Shown: piece after piece, positions 34,596 through 44,799 of the stretch
Layout: every line of letters begins with the position of its first letter
How positions within the stretch are numbered: the first letter of the stretch is position 1
Source of the DNA: Polycyclovorans sp964425915
GTDB taxonomy: Bacteria > Pseudomonadota > Gammaproteobacteria > Nevskiales > Nevskiaceae
DNA: 64,000 nucleotides
Assembly: GCA_964425915.1 (NCBI GenBank)
Contig: CAYROO010000004.1
Coordinates: 186,001 to 250,000 of the forward strand
Direction: 5' to 3'
Program-made: the position numbers and the translations under genes
Notes under the pieces: model-generated
Told to the model about the DNA's origin: nothing
Seen by the model: the letters and a program-made list of their open reading frames with translations, nothing else
Database searches by the model: none

Positions 34596-35491
34596 GGGGT
34601 CTGCCATAGGAACATCAGCAAGGCCATCTGCGCCCACAGGCGGTTCTCAGCTTCGTCCCAGACCACCGACTGCGGGCCGTCGATGACGTCGGCGCTGACC
34701 TCCTCGCCACGATGTGCAGGCAAGCAGTGCATGAACAGCGCCTGCGGGTGTGCCAACGCCATGCGGCGGCGGTCCACCTGGTAGTCGGCAAAGGCCTGCA
34801 GGCGGTGTGCCGTTTCCTGTTCCTGGCCCATGCTGGTCCAGGTATCGGTAACGACCAGGTCGGCAGCGTCGACCGCCGCATCGGCGCTGTCGACGCACTC
34901 GACCCGGTCCCCGGCGGCGGCCAGCAACTCGGCGCTGGGGCTGAAGCCAGGGGGGGCCGCAATGCGCAGGCGGAAATCGAACAGCCTGGCCGCTTCGATC
35001 CAAGAGTTGCAGACGTTATTCCCGTCCCCGACCCAGGCCGCCAGCTTGCCGCGGGGGTCGCCGCGGTGCTGAGTCCAGGTCTGCATGTCAGCGAGTAGCT
35101 GACAGGGGTGATGCAGCTCGGAAAGGCCATTGATCACGGGCACCGTGGCATGGTGCGCCAGCTCGGCCTGATCGGCCTGGGAGTCGTTTCGCACCATGAT
35201 GGCATCGACCATGCGTGAGAGCACTTTGGCAGTATCCGCCAAGGGTTCGTCGCGGCCGATCTGGGTGGTGCCGGTCTGCAGAAACAGGGCGTGCCCTCCG
35301 AACTTGGCCATGCCGGCTTCAAAGCTGACGCGTGTGCGCGTGGAGTTCTTGGCGAAGATCATCGCCAGTGTTCGGCCAGTGAACGGGCGCGCCGACAGCG
35401 GCGGCGCCTTGCGCAAGGCCTCGGCGCGGGCGACGATCGAGGTCGCCTCAGCGGGCGACAGGTCCGACAGTTTCAGCAGGTGGCGGGTCAT
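34592..35491 (-). CDS. argF: Ornithine carbamoyltransferase
   Basis: 299 residues; forms citrulline from ornithine and carbamoyl phosphate in arginine synthesis. Carbamoyl-phosphate loop KNSTRTRVSFE near residue 47, HPCQLLADMQT, GDGNNVCNSW, WTSMGQE and MHCLPAHRGEE (ornithine loop with catalytic Cys) are all conserved. ATG 35491 gives the family start MTRHLLKLSDL; the longer frame is rejected. It is followed by nadC with overlapping codons. The sodB terminator lies just upstream of the gene. Confidence 0.96.
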   Translation of the reverse strand: MTRHLLKLSDLSPAEATSIVARAEALRKAPPLSARPFTGRTLAMIFAKNSTRTRVSFEAGMAKFGGHALFLQTGTTQIGRDEPLADTAKVLSRMVDAIMVRNDSQADQAELAHHATVPVINGLSELHHPCQLLADMQTWTQHRGDPRGKLAAWVGDGNNVCNSWIEAARLFDFRLRIAAPPGFSPSAELLAAAGDRVECVDSADAAVDAADLVVTDTWTSMGQEQETAHRLQAFADYQVDRRRMALAHPQALFMHCLPAHRGEEVSADVIDGPQSVVWDEAENRLWAQMALLMFLWQTP

Positions 35492-35503
35492 GCCGCTTCT
35501 CCC

Positions 35504-35536
35504 AAAAAGCAAAGGGCCGCGCACCCGGCGCGGCCC
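35504..35536 (-). terminator. Intrinsic terminator of sodB (minus strand)
   Basis: Perfect 9-bp stem: GGGCCGCGC (35514-35522) and GCGCGGCCC (35528-35536) with a 5-nt loop. Read on the minus strand, the hairpin is followed by TTTGCTTTTT (35513-35504). It ends the sodB transcript 28 bp past its stop and just ahead of argF. Confidence 0.85.
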
Positions 35537-35563
35537 CCTACAACGTCCGATTCGCTGGTCAGA

Positions 35564-36139
35564 TCAGCCGAGGTTGGACTCGACGAAATCCCAGTTTACC
35601 AGAGCCCAGAAGTGCTCCAGGTAGGTCGGACGGGCGTTGCGGTAGTCGATGTAATAGGCGTGTTCCCATACATCGCAGGTCAGCAGCGGCTTCTTGCCGT
35701 CGGTCATCGGGTTGCCGGCACCGATGGTGGAGACGATCTCCAGGCTGCCATCTGCATTCTGGACCAGCCAGGCCCAGCCGGAGCCGAAGGTGCCGGCGGC
35801 CACTTCGGTGAACTGCTTCTTGAAGTCTTCGACGCCCCCGAAAGCCTTGACCAGCGCATCGGTCAGCTTCTTGCCGGGTGCACCGGCGTTGGGGGTGAGG
35901 CAATGCCAGAAGAAGGTGTGGTTCCACACCTGGGCGGCATTGTTGAAGATCTTGCCCGAGGACTTCTTGACGATGTCCTCGATGCTCATGTTCTCGAATT
36001 CGGTACCGGCAATCAGCTTGTTGCCGTTGTCGACGTAGGCCTTGTGGTGCTTGCCGTAGTGGTAGTCCAGCGTCTCGCGGGACATGTGCGGCTCAAGGGC
36101 CTCACGCGGATACGGCAGCTCGGGATGCGATAACGCCAT
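35564..36139 (-). CDS. sodB: Iron superoxide dismutase
   Basis: 191 residues; disproportionates superoxide in the cytosol. Start ALSHPELPYPREALEPHMS; metal ligands are His in LDYHYGKHHKAYV, His in QVWNHTFFWHCL, and Asp/His in DVWEHAYYIDY. GSGWAWLVQ and the overall length fit the Fe form. ATG 36139 is preceded by GGAGAG. Upstream in-frame residues lack family similarity. Terminated by the hairpin at 35504-35536. Confidence 0.95.
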   Translation of the reverse strand: MALSHPELPYPREALEPHMSRETLDYHYGKHHKAYVDNGNKLIAGTEFENMSIEDIVKKSSGKIFNNAAQVWNHTFFWHCLTPNAGAPGKKLTDALVKAFGGVEDFKKQFTEVAAGTFGSGWAWLVQNADGSLEIVSTIGAGNPMTDGKKPLLTCDVWEHAYYIDYRNARPTYLEHFWALVNWDFVESNLG

Positions 36140-36285
36140 GGGAAACTCTCCTTGTTGGGCGGGGGGCCGCCAGCACGACGGCCGATCTAGCGGCCGCAAG
36201 GGTAGGGGAGGCTGGGGGAACTTTTCAACCGGAACCGCGCTCGGAGAGACAATCGCCGCTGTCCCCCGGCGAGCACAGGCCCCGG

Positions 36286-36291
36286 TATAAT
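36286..36291 (+). promoter_or_regulatory. TATAAT -10 element before grxD
   Basis: A perfect TATAAT, 35 bp before the grxD ATG, in the sodB-grxD divergent gap. I find no good -35 hexamer 16-18 bp upstream, so the promoter may depend on an activator or use another element. Confidence 0.45.
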
Positions 36292-36326
36292 GAAGGGCTA
36301 CATCATTCGCGCCTCGGAGATCGACA

Positions 36327-36656
36327 ATGGACGCGTTGGAACGCATCAAGCAGCAGGTCACCGACAATCCGGTGATCCTTTACATGAAGGGTTCGCCCGA
36401 CTTTCCGCAGTGTGGCTTCTCTGCGCGAACGGTGCAGGCGCTCAAGGCCTGCGGCGCACCGTTTGCCTACGTCAACATCTACGAGGATGAAGAGGTCTAC
36501 CGCGCACTCCCGAAGTTTGCCAACTGGCCGACCTTTCCCCAGCTGTATGTGAAGGGGGAGCTTATCGGGGGCTGCGACATCACCCTGGATCTGTATCAAT
36601 CCGGCGAATTGCAAAAAATGCTGGATGAGGCGGTGGCGGAACAAAAGGCCGCCTGA
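36327..36656 (+). CDS. grxD: Monothiol glutaredoxin (GrxD/Grx4 family)
   Basis: 109 residues with the CGFS active site (C29 in PQCGFSARTVQAL), WPTFPQLYVKGELIGGCDI (cis-Pro and glutathione-binding loop) and a C-terminal helix. These proteins bind a [2Fe-2S] cluster between two monomers with glutathione and act in cluster transfer. This complements the suf operon 17 kb upstream. A strong terminator follows. Confidence 0.96.
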   Translation: MDALERIKQQVTDNPVILYMKGSPDFPQCGFSARTVQALKACGAPFAYVNIYEDEEVYRALPKFANWPTFPQLYVKGELIGGCDITLDLYQSGELQKMLDEAVAEQKAA

Positions 36657-36678
36657 GCGATCTGAACAGTTGCAAAGC

Positions 36679-36705
36679 ACGCCCGCCTTGAGCGGGCGTT
36701 TTTTT
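36679..36705 (+). terminator. Intrinsic terminator of grxD
   Basis: ACGCCCGC (36679-36686), loop CTTGA, GCGGGCGT (36692-36699) followed by a run of T to 36705. Clean, strong terminator 22 bp after the grxD stop. Confidence 0.9.
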
Positions 36706-36731
36706 GCGGCTGTGCGTCAAATGTCAGCCGC
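36706..36731. repeat. Inverted repeat between grxD terminator and icd promoter
   Basis: GCGGCTG (36706-36712) and CAGCCGC (36725-36731), 12-nt loop, directly after the grxD T-run and about 42 bp upstream of the icd -10 box. It could be an operator for icd, or part of a double terminator. No regulator can be assigned. Confidence 0.35.
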
Positions 36732-36769
36732 ACCTACGCCGAAAGTGCCATCGTTAGCGCGCTGCCCGG

Positions 36770-36778
36770 TGCTATGAT
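36770..36778 (+). promoter_or_regulatory. Extended -10 promoter of icd
   Basis: TGCTATGAT: the TGN extension followed by TATGAT (36773-36778), 49 bp before ATG 36828. Extended -10 promoters need little -35 similarity, and none is evident. Confidence 0.55.
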
Positions 36779-36827
36779 CGGCCAAACGAAAGATGCTTCC
36801 CACGCGACGGACAGGAGCCGCCACCCC

Positions 36828-38600
<1,773 letters not shown>

Positions 38601-38615
38601 CAGTCCGGGTGTCCG

Positions 38616-39386
38616 GTGGACATCACCCTGTTGGTCATTGGCGACGAGTTGCTGCGTGGCAAGCGGCAGGATAAGCACCTGCCGCGCGTCATTGGCATGT
38701 TGGCGGAGCGGGGCCTTTTCCTGCACCAGGCTCGGCTTCTTGGCGACGACGATGCGCAGATTGCGGCCGCCATTGGCGAAGCCCGCGTCGCCGGCCAGTT
38801 GCTCCTGAGCTGTGGCGGGATCGGCGCCACCCCCGATGATCGAACCCGTCAGGCCGCTGCTGCCGCCTATCAGCGGCCATTGGTCCGTCACCCCGAGGCC
38901 GAAGCCCTGATCCTCGCCGAATATGGTGAACGGGCCCGTCCTCATCGTGTGCTGATGGCGGATTTTCCGGAGGGGGCCGACATCATCCCCAACCCGCTGA
39001 ACCGCGTCGCCGGATTCTCCGTTGACCATGCGCACTTCGTGCCCGGGTTTCCGGAGATGGCTTGGCCCATGCTGGAATGGGTGCTCGACAGCCGCTATCG
39101 GCACCTTCACAACGCTCGCCCACCGGCCGAGTTCCGGTTGCGCGCGGTGGGTACCGCTGCCGAGTCCGACCTGTTGGACCTGATGGAGGCAGTGTTGGCG
39201 CGCCATCCTGGGCTGCAATTGTCGAGCCTGCCGAGTCGTGGCGCCCCGGGGCGGCCACGCCACATCGAGTTTGGCTTCCGCGGCGAGGCCACCCTGGCGG
39301 CAGCAGCGTATCGGGATTTCGAGGCCGGCCTGGCGCGAGACTTTGCGGTCTTGTCCGTGGAGCCTTTGGCGCCGCCGGCGGACTGA
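38616..39386 (+). CDS. Molybdopterin-binding/CinA N-terminal domain protein
   Basis: 256 residues from GTG 38616. LLVIGDELLRGKRQDKH matches the GxELLxGxxxDxN motif at the start of CinA N-terminal (MoCF-like) domains, and LLSCGGIGATPDDRTRQA matches GG(I/L)GPTxDD. VPGFPEMAWPML gives the later GxPxE motif. There is no C-terminal PncC-like deamidase domain, so this is the stand-alone COG1058 type whose function is unsettled (cofactor pyrophosphatase-like activity has been shown for some CinA N-domains). It begins 15 bp after icd and is likely co-transcribed. Confidence 0.8.
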   Translation: MDITLLVIGDELLRGKRQDKHLPRVIGMLAERGLFLHQARLLGDDDAQIAAAIGEARVAGQLLLSCGGIGATPDDRTRQAAAAAYQRPLVRHPEAEALILAEYGERARPHRVLMADFPEGADIIPNPLNRVAGFSVDHAHFVPGFPEMAWPMLEWVLDSRYRHLHNARPPAEFRLRAVGTAAESDLLDLMEAVLARHPGLQLSSLPSRGAPGRPRHIEFGFRGEATLAAAAYRDFEAGLARDFAVLSVEPLAPPAD

Positions 39387-39397
39387 GACCGCGTCGC

Positions 39398-40291
39398 TCA
39401 GGGCGTGGGGGGCGGATTTGGCGGGTGCCGTGGGCGACGGCCGGCGAGGCCCGCCAGTACGCAGGTCAGAATCACCAGCGCCACGCCCACCAAAGACAGG
39501 TGATCCAGCACTTCGCCCCAGAACAGCCAGGCCAACAGGCCCGCAAACACCACCGACAGGTAGGTGAACGGCCCGATCAGCGCCGCCGGTGCACAGCCGT
39601 AGGCCCGCGTAAGGTTGAGTTGCGCGTGCGTCGCAAACAGACCGGCGCCGATCAGTAACAACCACGCCTTCGGGGTCGGCGTCTGCCAGGTCCACAGCAG
39701 CGGCACCGCGGTCACCGCGGTTGACAGCAGGCCGAAGTAGAAGACGATGCGCGCCGGAGGCTCGGTATCCGAGATGCGACGGATACCGACCATCGCGCAG
39801 GCCGCCAGCACGCCGGATGCCACGCCGATCAGGCCGGCCACAGGGTCGACCGGGTGGCTGCCGGGCTGGACGATCAGGGCGATCCCGGCCAGGCCGATCA
39901 GGCTGGCCGGCCAGATCAACCAAGGCGGCCGCTCACCGATCCACGCCCAGGCAATGAAGGGAATCCACAGCGGGGTCGAGTAGGTCAGCAGCATCGCCTC
40001 GGCGAGGTGCAGGTGGGCGATGGCATAGAAGAAGCAATACATCGCACAGACGCCAAAGCCGGCGCGCAACAGGTGACCGCCCCAGCGCTGCGTGGCAATA
40101 GCCGGCCGCCAGCCGGTGCGCAGTACCCAGGGCAGCAGCGCCAGCAGCCCCACTGCGCAGCGAACGAACACGATGACCTCGTTCGGCAGGGCGTCCGCGG
40201 CCGCCTTGATCAGCGCGCCGGTGAGGGAAAATCCTGCTGCCGCCTGCATGGCATAGAAGGCACCGCGGCGGAGGGAAGGCGCTTGAGACAT
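39398..40291 (-). CDS. EamA/DMT-family transporter
   Basis: 297 residues and about ten hydrophobic segments in two EamA repeats. Examples are GFSLTGALIKAAADALP, EVIVFVRCAVGLLALLPWV, AEAMLLTYSTPLWIPFIAW and GPFTYLSVVFAGLLAWLFWGE. The ends are arginine- and proline-rich. The family exports metabolites (amino acids, nucleosides and others); the substrate cannot be deduced. It is convergent with the CinA-like gene, 11 bp apart. Confidence 0.85.
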   Translation of the reverse strand: MSQAPSLRRGAFYAMQAAAGFSLTGALIKAAADALPNEVIVFVRCAVGLLALLPWVLRTGWRPAIATQRWGGHLLRAGFGVCAMYCFFYAIAHLHLAEAMLLTYSTPLWIPFIAWAWIGERPPWLIWPASLIGLAGIALIVQPGSHPVDPVAGLIGVASGVLAACAMVGIRRISDTEPPARIVFYFGLLSTAVTAVPLLWTWQTPTPKAWLLLIGAGLFATHAQLNLTRAYGCAPAALIGPFTYLSVVFAGLLAWLFWGEVLDHLSLVGVALVILTCVLAGLAGRRPRHPPNPPPTP

Positions 40292-40421
40292 GGGCGGCGC
40301 GGAGTGTACGCGCGAAGCCGCTATGCTGTGCCGAACGGGGCAACGGTGGGTCCGTCACCCTCTTGAATTGCGGCCGGGTGAACCCACTCTGCCTTCGCGT
40401 GTCCTACTGCCTGATCCGACT

Positions 40422-40736
40422 ATGCCGATCTATGAGTACAGCTGTCCCCAATGTGGCCAGAGCCGTGAAGTGATGCACAAGATGTCCGAGACCCCAACGG
40501 TGCATTGCGCCCAGTGTCCCGACCAGCCGTTGGAGCGCCAGGTGTCCGCCGCGGCATTCCGCCTCAAGGGGGGTGGCTGGTACGAAACGGACTTCAAAAA
40601 AGACAATCAGCGCAACCTGGTGACCGACAAGGCGCCGGACAAGCCCGCTGACAAGGCCCCCGAAAAGGCGGCGGACAAGCCGGCCGACAAACCGGCGGCC
40701 GCCGCCAGCCCCAGCCCCACGCCCAGCAGCAGCTGA
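40422..40736 (+). CDS. FmdB-family zinc-ribbon protein with repeat tail
   Basis: 104 residues from ATG 40422. The N-terminal zinc ribbon is MPIYEYSCPQCGQ...CAQCPDQPLER with two CxxC pairs at about residues 8-11 and 32-35, the FmdB/CxxC_CXXC_SSSS regulatory-type ribbon. FRLKGGGWYETDF is the family continuation. The tail consists of six (D/E)K(A/P)(A/P) units and a Ser/Pro/Ala end. It precedes the DUF502 gene and aspS, an arrangement common in proteobacteria. Molecular role unknown. Confidence 0.85.
   Translation: MPIYEYSCPQCGQSREVMHKMSETPTVHCAQCPDQPLERQVSAAAFRLKGGGWYETDFKKDNQRNLVTDKAPDKPADKAPEKAADKPADKPAAAASPSPTPSSS
40626..40697 (+). repeat. 12-bp tandem repeat inside the FmdB gene
   Basis: Six imperfect 12-bp units, GACAAG-GCG/CCG type, each encoding Asp/Glu-Lys plus two Pro/Ala residues. 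It stays in frame, so unit number changes would lengthen or shorten the tail without breaking the gene. Confidence 0.7.
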
Positions 40737-40754
40737 GGCCCGCAGGAGATTGAT

Positions 40755-41384
40755 GTGCAGAGCCTATTGAGGAAGTGGTTCATCGCCGGCTTGCTGGTGT
40801 GGTTGCCGCTGGGGGCGACCCTGGTGGTGATTCGCTTCCTGATGGGCATGCTGGACGCCAGTCTGATTCTGATCCCGGCGGCCTGGCGCCCACAGTTCCC
40901 CGGGCTCGGGGTGGTGCTGTCGCTGATCCTGGTACTCGGGACCGGCGCACTGGCGGCCAATTTCTTTGGGCGCCAGGCGCTCAGTTGGGGTGAATCACTA
41001 CTGGGGCGTATTCCGCTGATCCGCTCCGTGTACGGCGGGATCAAGAAGCTGGCCGAGACCGTGTTCTCGGAGTCATCTACGGCGTTTCGTCAGCCGATCA
41101 TGATCGAATACCCGCGCAAAGGCATTTACAGCATCGCCTTTGTCACCGGCGAGCCGATCGGCGAGGTGCAGCAGAAAACCGCTGACGCGGTGCTGACCTG
41201 CTTTGTCCCGACCACCCCCAACCCGACCTCCGGGTTCATTGTCATGGTGCCGCGCAAGGATGTGATCTGGCTCGACATGTCGGTGGAAGAGGCGATGCGG
41301 CTGATCATCTCCCTGGGGGTGGTCACGCCCGATCATCCTGCTGCCCGTGATGCCCCCCCCGCGGGGGCGCCGGCCCAAGACTGA
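40755..41384 (+). CDS. DUF502 membrane protein
   Basis: 209 residues from GTG 40755. Two hydrophobic segments at about 8-32 and 50-72. Then the soluble DUF502 core: GESLLGRIPLIRSVYGGIKKLAETVF, FRQPIMIEYPRKGIYSIAFVTG, TTPNPTSGFIVMVPRKDVIWLDMSVEEAMRLIISLGVV, with the PTTPNPTSG motif typical of the family. The function is not established. The FmdB-DUF502-aspS order recurs in many proteobacteria. Confidence 0.88.
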   Translation: MQSLLRKWFIAGLLVWLPLGATLVVIRFLMGMLDASLILIPAAWRPQFPGLGVVLSLILVLGTGALAANFFGRQALSWGESLLGRIPLIRSVYGGIKKLAETVFSESSTAFRQPIMIEYPRKGIYSIAFVTGEPIGEVQQKTADAVLTCFVPTTPNPTSGFIVMVPRKDVIWLDMSVEEAMRLIISLGVVTPDHPAARDAPPAGAPAQD

Positions 41385-41503
41385 GCGCCGCGTCTGCCAA
41401 GGCCCCGCACAGCACGCCGGCTTGGCCGATTCGAGCTAAACTTACGAGCTCTGCGGCGGCCCCTGCGCTGCCGCCTTCCTGACTCTGGGGCCAGTTCTTC
41501 CAC

Positions 41504-43303
41504 ATGATGCGGACTCATTATTGCGGGCAGGTCACACGTGACCTGGTCGGGGAAACCGTGACGGTAGCCGGTTGGGTGCACCGACGGCGTGACCATGGTG
41601 GGGTCATCTTCATTGATCTTCGCGACCGCGAAGGCCTGCTGCAGTGTGTGTTCGACCCGGATACCGTGGCGGCGTTCGAAGCCGCCGACCGTCTCCGGTC
41701 CGAGTATGTGGTGAGTATCACCGGCCGGGTTCGGCCGCGCCCGGAAGGCACCGAAAACGCCAACCTCGCCAGCGGCCAGGTGGAGCTGCTCGGCAAGACG
41801 GTGACCCTGCTCAATCGCGCTGAGACCCCGCCTTTCCACCTGGATGACGAGGGCGTCGGCGAGGATACCCGGCTGCGCTATCGATATATGGACCTGCGAC
41901 GCCCGCAGATGCAGCGCAACCTGCGTCTGCGTCACCGGGTGCTGAAGCAGATCCGCGATTACATGGACGATCATGGCTTCGTCGATGTCGAGACGCCGAT
42001 CCTCACCCGCGCCACGCCGGAAGGCGCGCGCGACTATCTGGTGCCCTCGCGGACCCATCCGGGGCAATTTTTCGCCCTTCCGCAGTCGCCGCAGCTGTTC
42101 AAACAGCTGCTGATGATGTCGGGCCTGGACCGTTACTATCAGATCGCCCGCTGTTTCCGCGACGAGGATCTGCGCGCTGACCGGCAGCCGGAGTTCACCC
42201 AGCTCGATATCGAGACCTCCTTCCTCGACATGGCCGCCATCATGGGGCTGGTCGAAGGTCTGGTGGTAACCCTGTGGAAGTCCGTGCTCGACGTTGACCT
42301 TGGGCCGTTGCCGCAAATGCCCTATGCCGAGGCCATGGCGCGGTTCGGATCGGACAAGCCGGATTTGCGGAACCCTCTCGAACTGGTCGACATCAAAGAT
42401 CTGGTGGCCGACGCCGAATTCAAGGTCTTTGCCAATCCGGCCAACGACCCCAAATGCCGGGTGGCTGTGCTGCGGGTGCCAGGCGGCGGTGAACGACTCA
42501 GCCGCGGCGAGATCGACAAGTACACGGCCTTCGTCGGTCAGTATGGCGCGCGTGGATTGGCGTGGATCAAGGTCAACGATGTCGCTGCCGGCCGCGAGGG
42601 GCTGCAGTCGCCGATCGTCAAGAATCTTTCTGATGCTGCCCTGCAGGGCATCATTGAGCGGTCGCAGGCCGCCAACGGTGACATTCTGTTCTTTGGTGCT
42701 GATCGCTTCCAGGTGGTCTGTGATGCGCTTGGCGCACTGCGGCTCAAGGTCGGCAATGATCTAGGTTTGACCCAGCCGGGCTGGAAAGCCCTGTGGGTGG
42801 TCGATTGGCCGATGTTCGAGTGGGACGACCAGGACAGTCGCTGGATCAGCCCACATCATCCCTTCACCGCACCCAAGGTGGACTCCGCCGAGGCCTTGCG
42901 GAACGACCCCGCTCGGGCGGTGTCGCAGGGGTATGACATCGTGGTCAATGGCATCGAATTGGGCGGCGGGTCGGTGCGTATTCATCGGCCAGAGATCCAG
43001 CAGGCAGTATTCGACCTGTTGGGCATCACCCCCGAAGAGCAGGCCGAGAAGTTCGGCTTCCTGTTGGAGGCCCTGTCTTATGGGGCGCCGCCCCACGGCG
43101 GACTGGCCATTGGCATCGACCGTATGGTGATGTTGATGGCCGGTGGCAGTTCCATCCGCGATGTCATCGCGTTTCCCAAGACGCAGACGGCGCATTGTCC
43201 GCTCACCCGCGCCCCGGGTGTGGTCGATGCGCGTCAGCTGCGCGAACTGCACATTCGACCGGCTGCGCCGCGCACGGCGCCGACGCCGGAGTCTGCCGCC
43301 TGA
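41504..43303 (+). CDS. aspS: Aspartyl-tRNA synthetase (bacterial type, with GAD insertion)
   Basis: 599 residues, class II. The anticodon-binding domain (about 1-110) includes GWVHRRRDHGGVIFIDLRDREG. Motif 2 FRDEDLRADRQPEFTQLDIE and motif 3 GLAIGIDRMVMLM are clear, as are the bacterial GAD domain in the middle and TPEGARDYLVPSR. It resembles the Pseudomonas aeruginosa enzyme closely and shares His at position 31, a residue tied to relaxed tRNA specificity there. It may therefore also charge tRNA-Asn for the GatCAB route; this is inference. Two adjacent ATGs (41504 and 41507) could serve as start. Confidence 0.97.
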   Translation: MMRTHYCGQVTRDLVGETVTVAGWVHRRRDHGGVIFIDLRDREGLLQCVFDPDTVAAFEAADRLRSEYVVSITGRVRPRPEGTENANLASGQVELLGKTVTLLNRAETPPFHLDDEGVGEDTRLRYRYMDLRRPQMQRNLRLRHRVLKQIRDYMDDHGFVDVETPILTRATPEGARDYLVPSRTHPGQFFALPQSPQLFKQLLMMSGLDRYYQIARCFRDEDLRADRQPEFTQLDIETSFLDMAAIMGLVEGLVVTLWKSVLDVDLGPLPQMPYAEAMARFGSDKPDLRNPLELVDIKDLVADAEFKVFANPANDPKCRVAVLRVPGGGERLSRGEIDKYTAFVGQYGARGLAWIKVNDVAAGREGLQSPIVKNLSDAALQGIIERSQAANGDILFFGADRFQVVCDALGALRLKVGNDLGLTQPGWKALWVVDWPMFEWDDQDSRWISPHHPFTAPKVDSAEALRNDPARAVSQGYDIVVNGIELGGGSVRIHRPEIQQAVFDLLGITPEEQAEKFGFLLEALSYGAPPHGGLAIGIDRMVMLMAGGSSIRDVIAFPKTQTAHCPLTRAPGVVDARQLRELHIRPAAPRTAPTPESAA

Positions 43304-43322
43304 TCTGGAAGGAGTCCACGCT

Positions 43323-44774
43323 GTGCGCCTGATCCCCCGCTGTATCACCACCCTGATGGCAACCCTGGTCATTGCGGGGTGCAATATCGATGAGGGCACC
43401 AGCCCGATTTCGCTGGAGCTGCGCAATGGCGCAACCGGCGAAACCGACCGGCTGGTGATTTTTCAGTGCAGCGAAGCGCGGCCTCAGGCGGTGCTGGCGT
43501 TTTCCAATGGCGCCGAGATCGATCTGCTGAGTGACTTCTTCCTCGGCTTCAGTACGGAAGTTGCCTCCAGCGACGAGTCTGTGTTCAAGGTCAGCAATGG
43601 CGATCTCGAGATCCCCGGGAACCCAGAAAATGTCTATCGGAAAGGCGTGCTTCTGCCGGTCGCGCCGGGCGAGGCGACATTGACCATCCGATATTCGGAT
43701 TATGAAGACAGTATTGCCATCGAAGTCCGTGGCCCAGACGCCATCGAGGTGCGGCCTCAGCAACAAACCGTCGCGCTCAGCAGTAGCTTCGATTTCCGCG
43801 CGATTGCCACCCAGGACGGCGAAGAGGTGGATATCAGCTCCGGGGTGTTGTGGACGCTGGTCGATGCGAGCGGCGAACCGGTCGACACTGAGGTGGGCGG
43901 CATCAACGCAGGCGCCGTGGCGGGGCGAGTCGCCGCATTTTCAGAAGCCGATGGGCTGGTCGCCAAGGCGACTCTGACGGCTTGTGCCGACTTCGATCAG
44001 TTGCCGGGAACGGTCGACCCCGAGGACCTCACCGCCGACGTCAGTTTCCAGGTCCCGGAGACGCTTACGCTGAGTCGCGAGTTTGAGGAGACCGACCCGG
44101 ATACCGGCGAGCCCATGGTCAATGCGGTACGCATTCAGGGCACCAGCGAGCAGTACTCGGTGAGCGCCCGTTTCGCCGCGCCTGAAGACGGCACTCAGGA
44201 TCTCACCAACTTTGTCACCTTTGACATTGTCGAGCCGGGACTGCCGGATGACGAGGTCACCGATCTCGCCGGGACCATCCTGGGCATCCGCGGACTGATC
44301 TCGATGATTGACGAGACGTCCGACCCGTTGCAGGTGACGGCCCGTTACGGCAGCGATGAGCCCCCTGAGGAAGGCCAGCCGACGCCGCCGCCACTGCGCA
44401 GCAGCAACACCCTGACGCTGGAAATCGTGGAGGGTGAGCTGCAGACCCTGGAGGTCGATCCGATCGACCCGGTGGTGGCCTTTGGCGAGCGCCAGCAGTT
44501 CACCGGCACCGGCATCTTCCTGCTGGCGGACGAGGTCACCACCCTGAGCCAGGTGATCACCCGCCATATCAGCTGGACCAGTAGCGATACCGACGTCGGC
44601 GTCATCAGTTCGCAGGTGTCCACCGCTGGTCTGTCGCAGGTGCTGACGGAAGCGCCTGGCTGTACCTTCATCACCGCCGTACCGCTTGCGGATCCCGAGC
44701 AGGAGACCCGGACGCGGCTGTTTGCCAACGACGACACCGCCGAATGTGTGGAGCCGCCGGAAGCGGAAGGCTGA
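43323..44774 (+). CDS. Unknown lipoprotein with Ig-like (BIG2-type) repeats
   Basis: 483 residues from GTG 43323, preceded by GGAAGGAG at a good distance. The signal peptide ends in a lipobox LVIAGC at about residue 20, so the mature protein would start with a lipidated Cys. The rest is acidic and beta-rich, with repeated bacterial-Ig-like modules: IEVRPQQQTVALSSSFDFRAIATQDGEEVDISSGVLWTL (about 140-180, in shortened form FRAIATQDGEEVD) and TLEVDPIDPVVAFGERQQFTGTGIF (shortened EVDPIDPVVAFG) near 375-395, with WTSSDTDVGVISS following. Few lysines, many Asp/Glu. Its role, perhaps adhesion or surface structure, is unknown; it is not a housekeeping gene of the aspS-nadA neighbourhood elsewhere. 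Confidence 0.75.
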   Translation: MRLIPRCITTLMATLVIAGCNIDEGTSPISLELRNGATGETDRLVIFQCSEARPQAVLAFSNGAEIDLLSDFFLGFSTEVASSDESVFKVSNGDLEIPGNPENVYRKGVLLPVAPGEATLTIRYSDYEDSIAIEVRGPDAIEVRPQQQTVALSSSFDFRAIATQDGEEVDISSGVLWTLVDASGEPVDTEVGGINAGAVAGRVAAFSEADGLVAKATLTACADFDQLPGTVDPEDLTADVSFQVPETLTLSREFEETDPDTGEPMVNAVRIQGTSEQYSVSARFAAPEDGTQDLTNFVTFDIVEPGLPDDEVTDLAGTILGIRGLISMIDETSDPLQVTARYGSDEPPEEGQPTPPPLRSSNTLTLEIVEGELQTLEVDPIDPVVAFGERQQFTGTGIFLLADEVTTLSQVITRHISWTSSDTDVGVISSQVSTAGLSQVLTEAPGCTFITAVPLADPEQETRTRLFANDDTAECVEPPEAEG

Positions 44775-44799
44775 CGCGGCACTGCCGCAGGAGAGTCCC

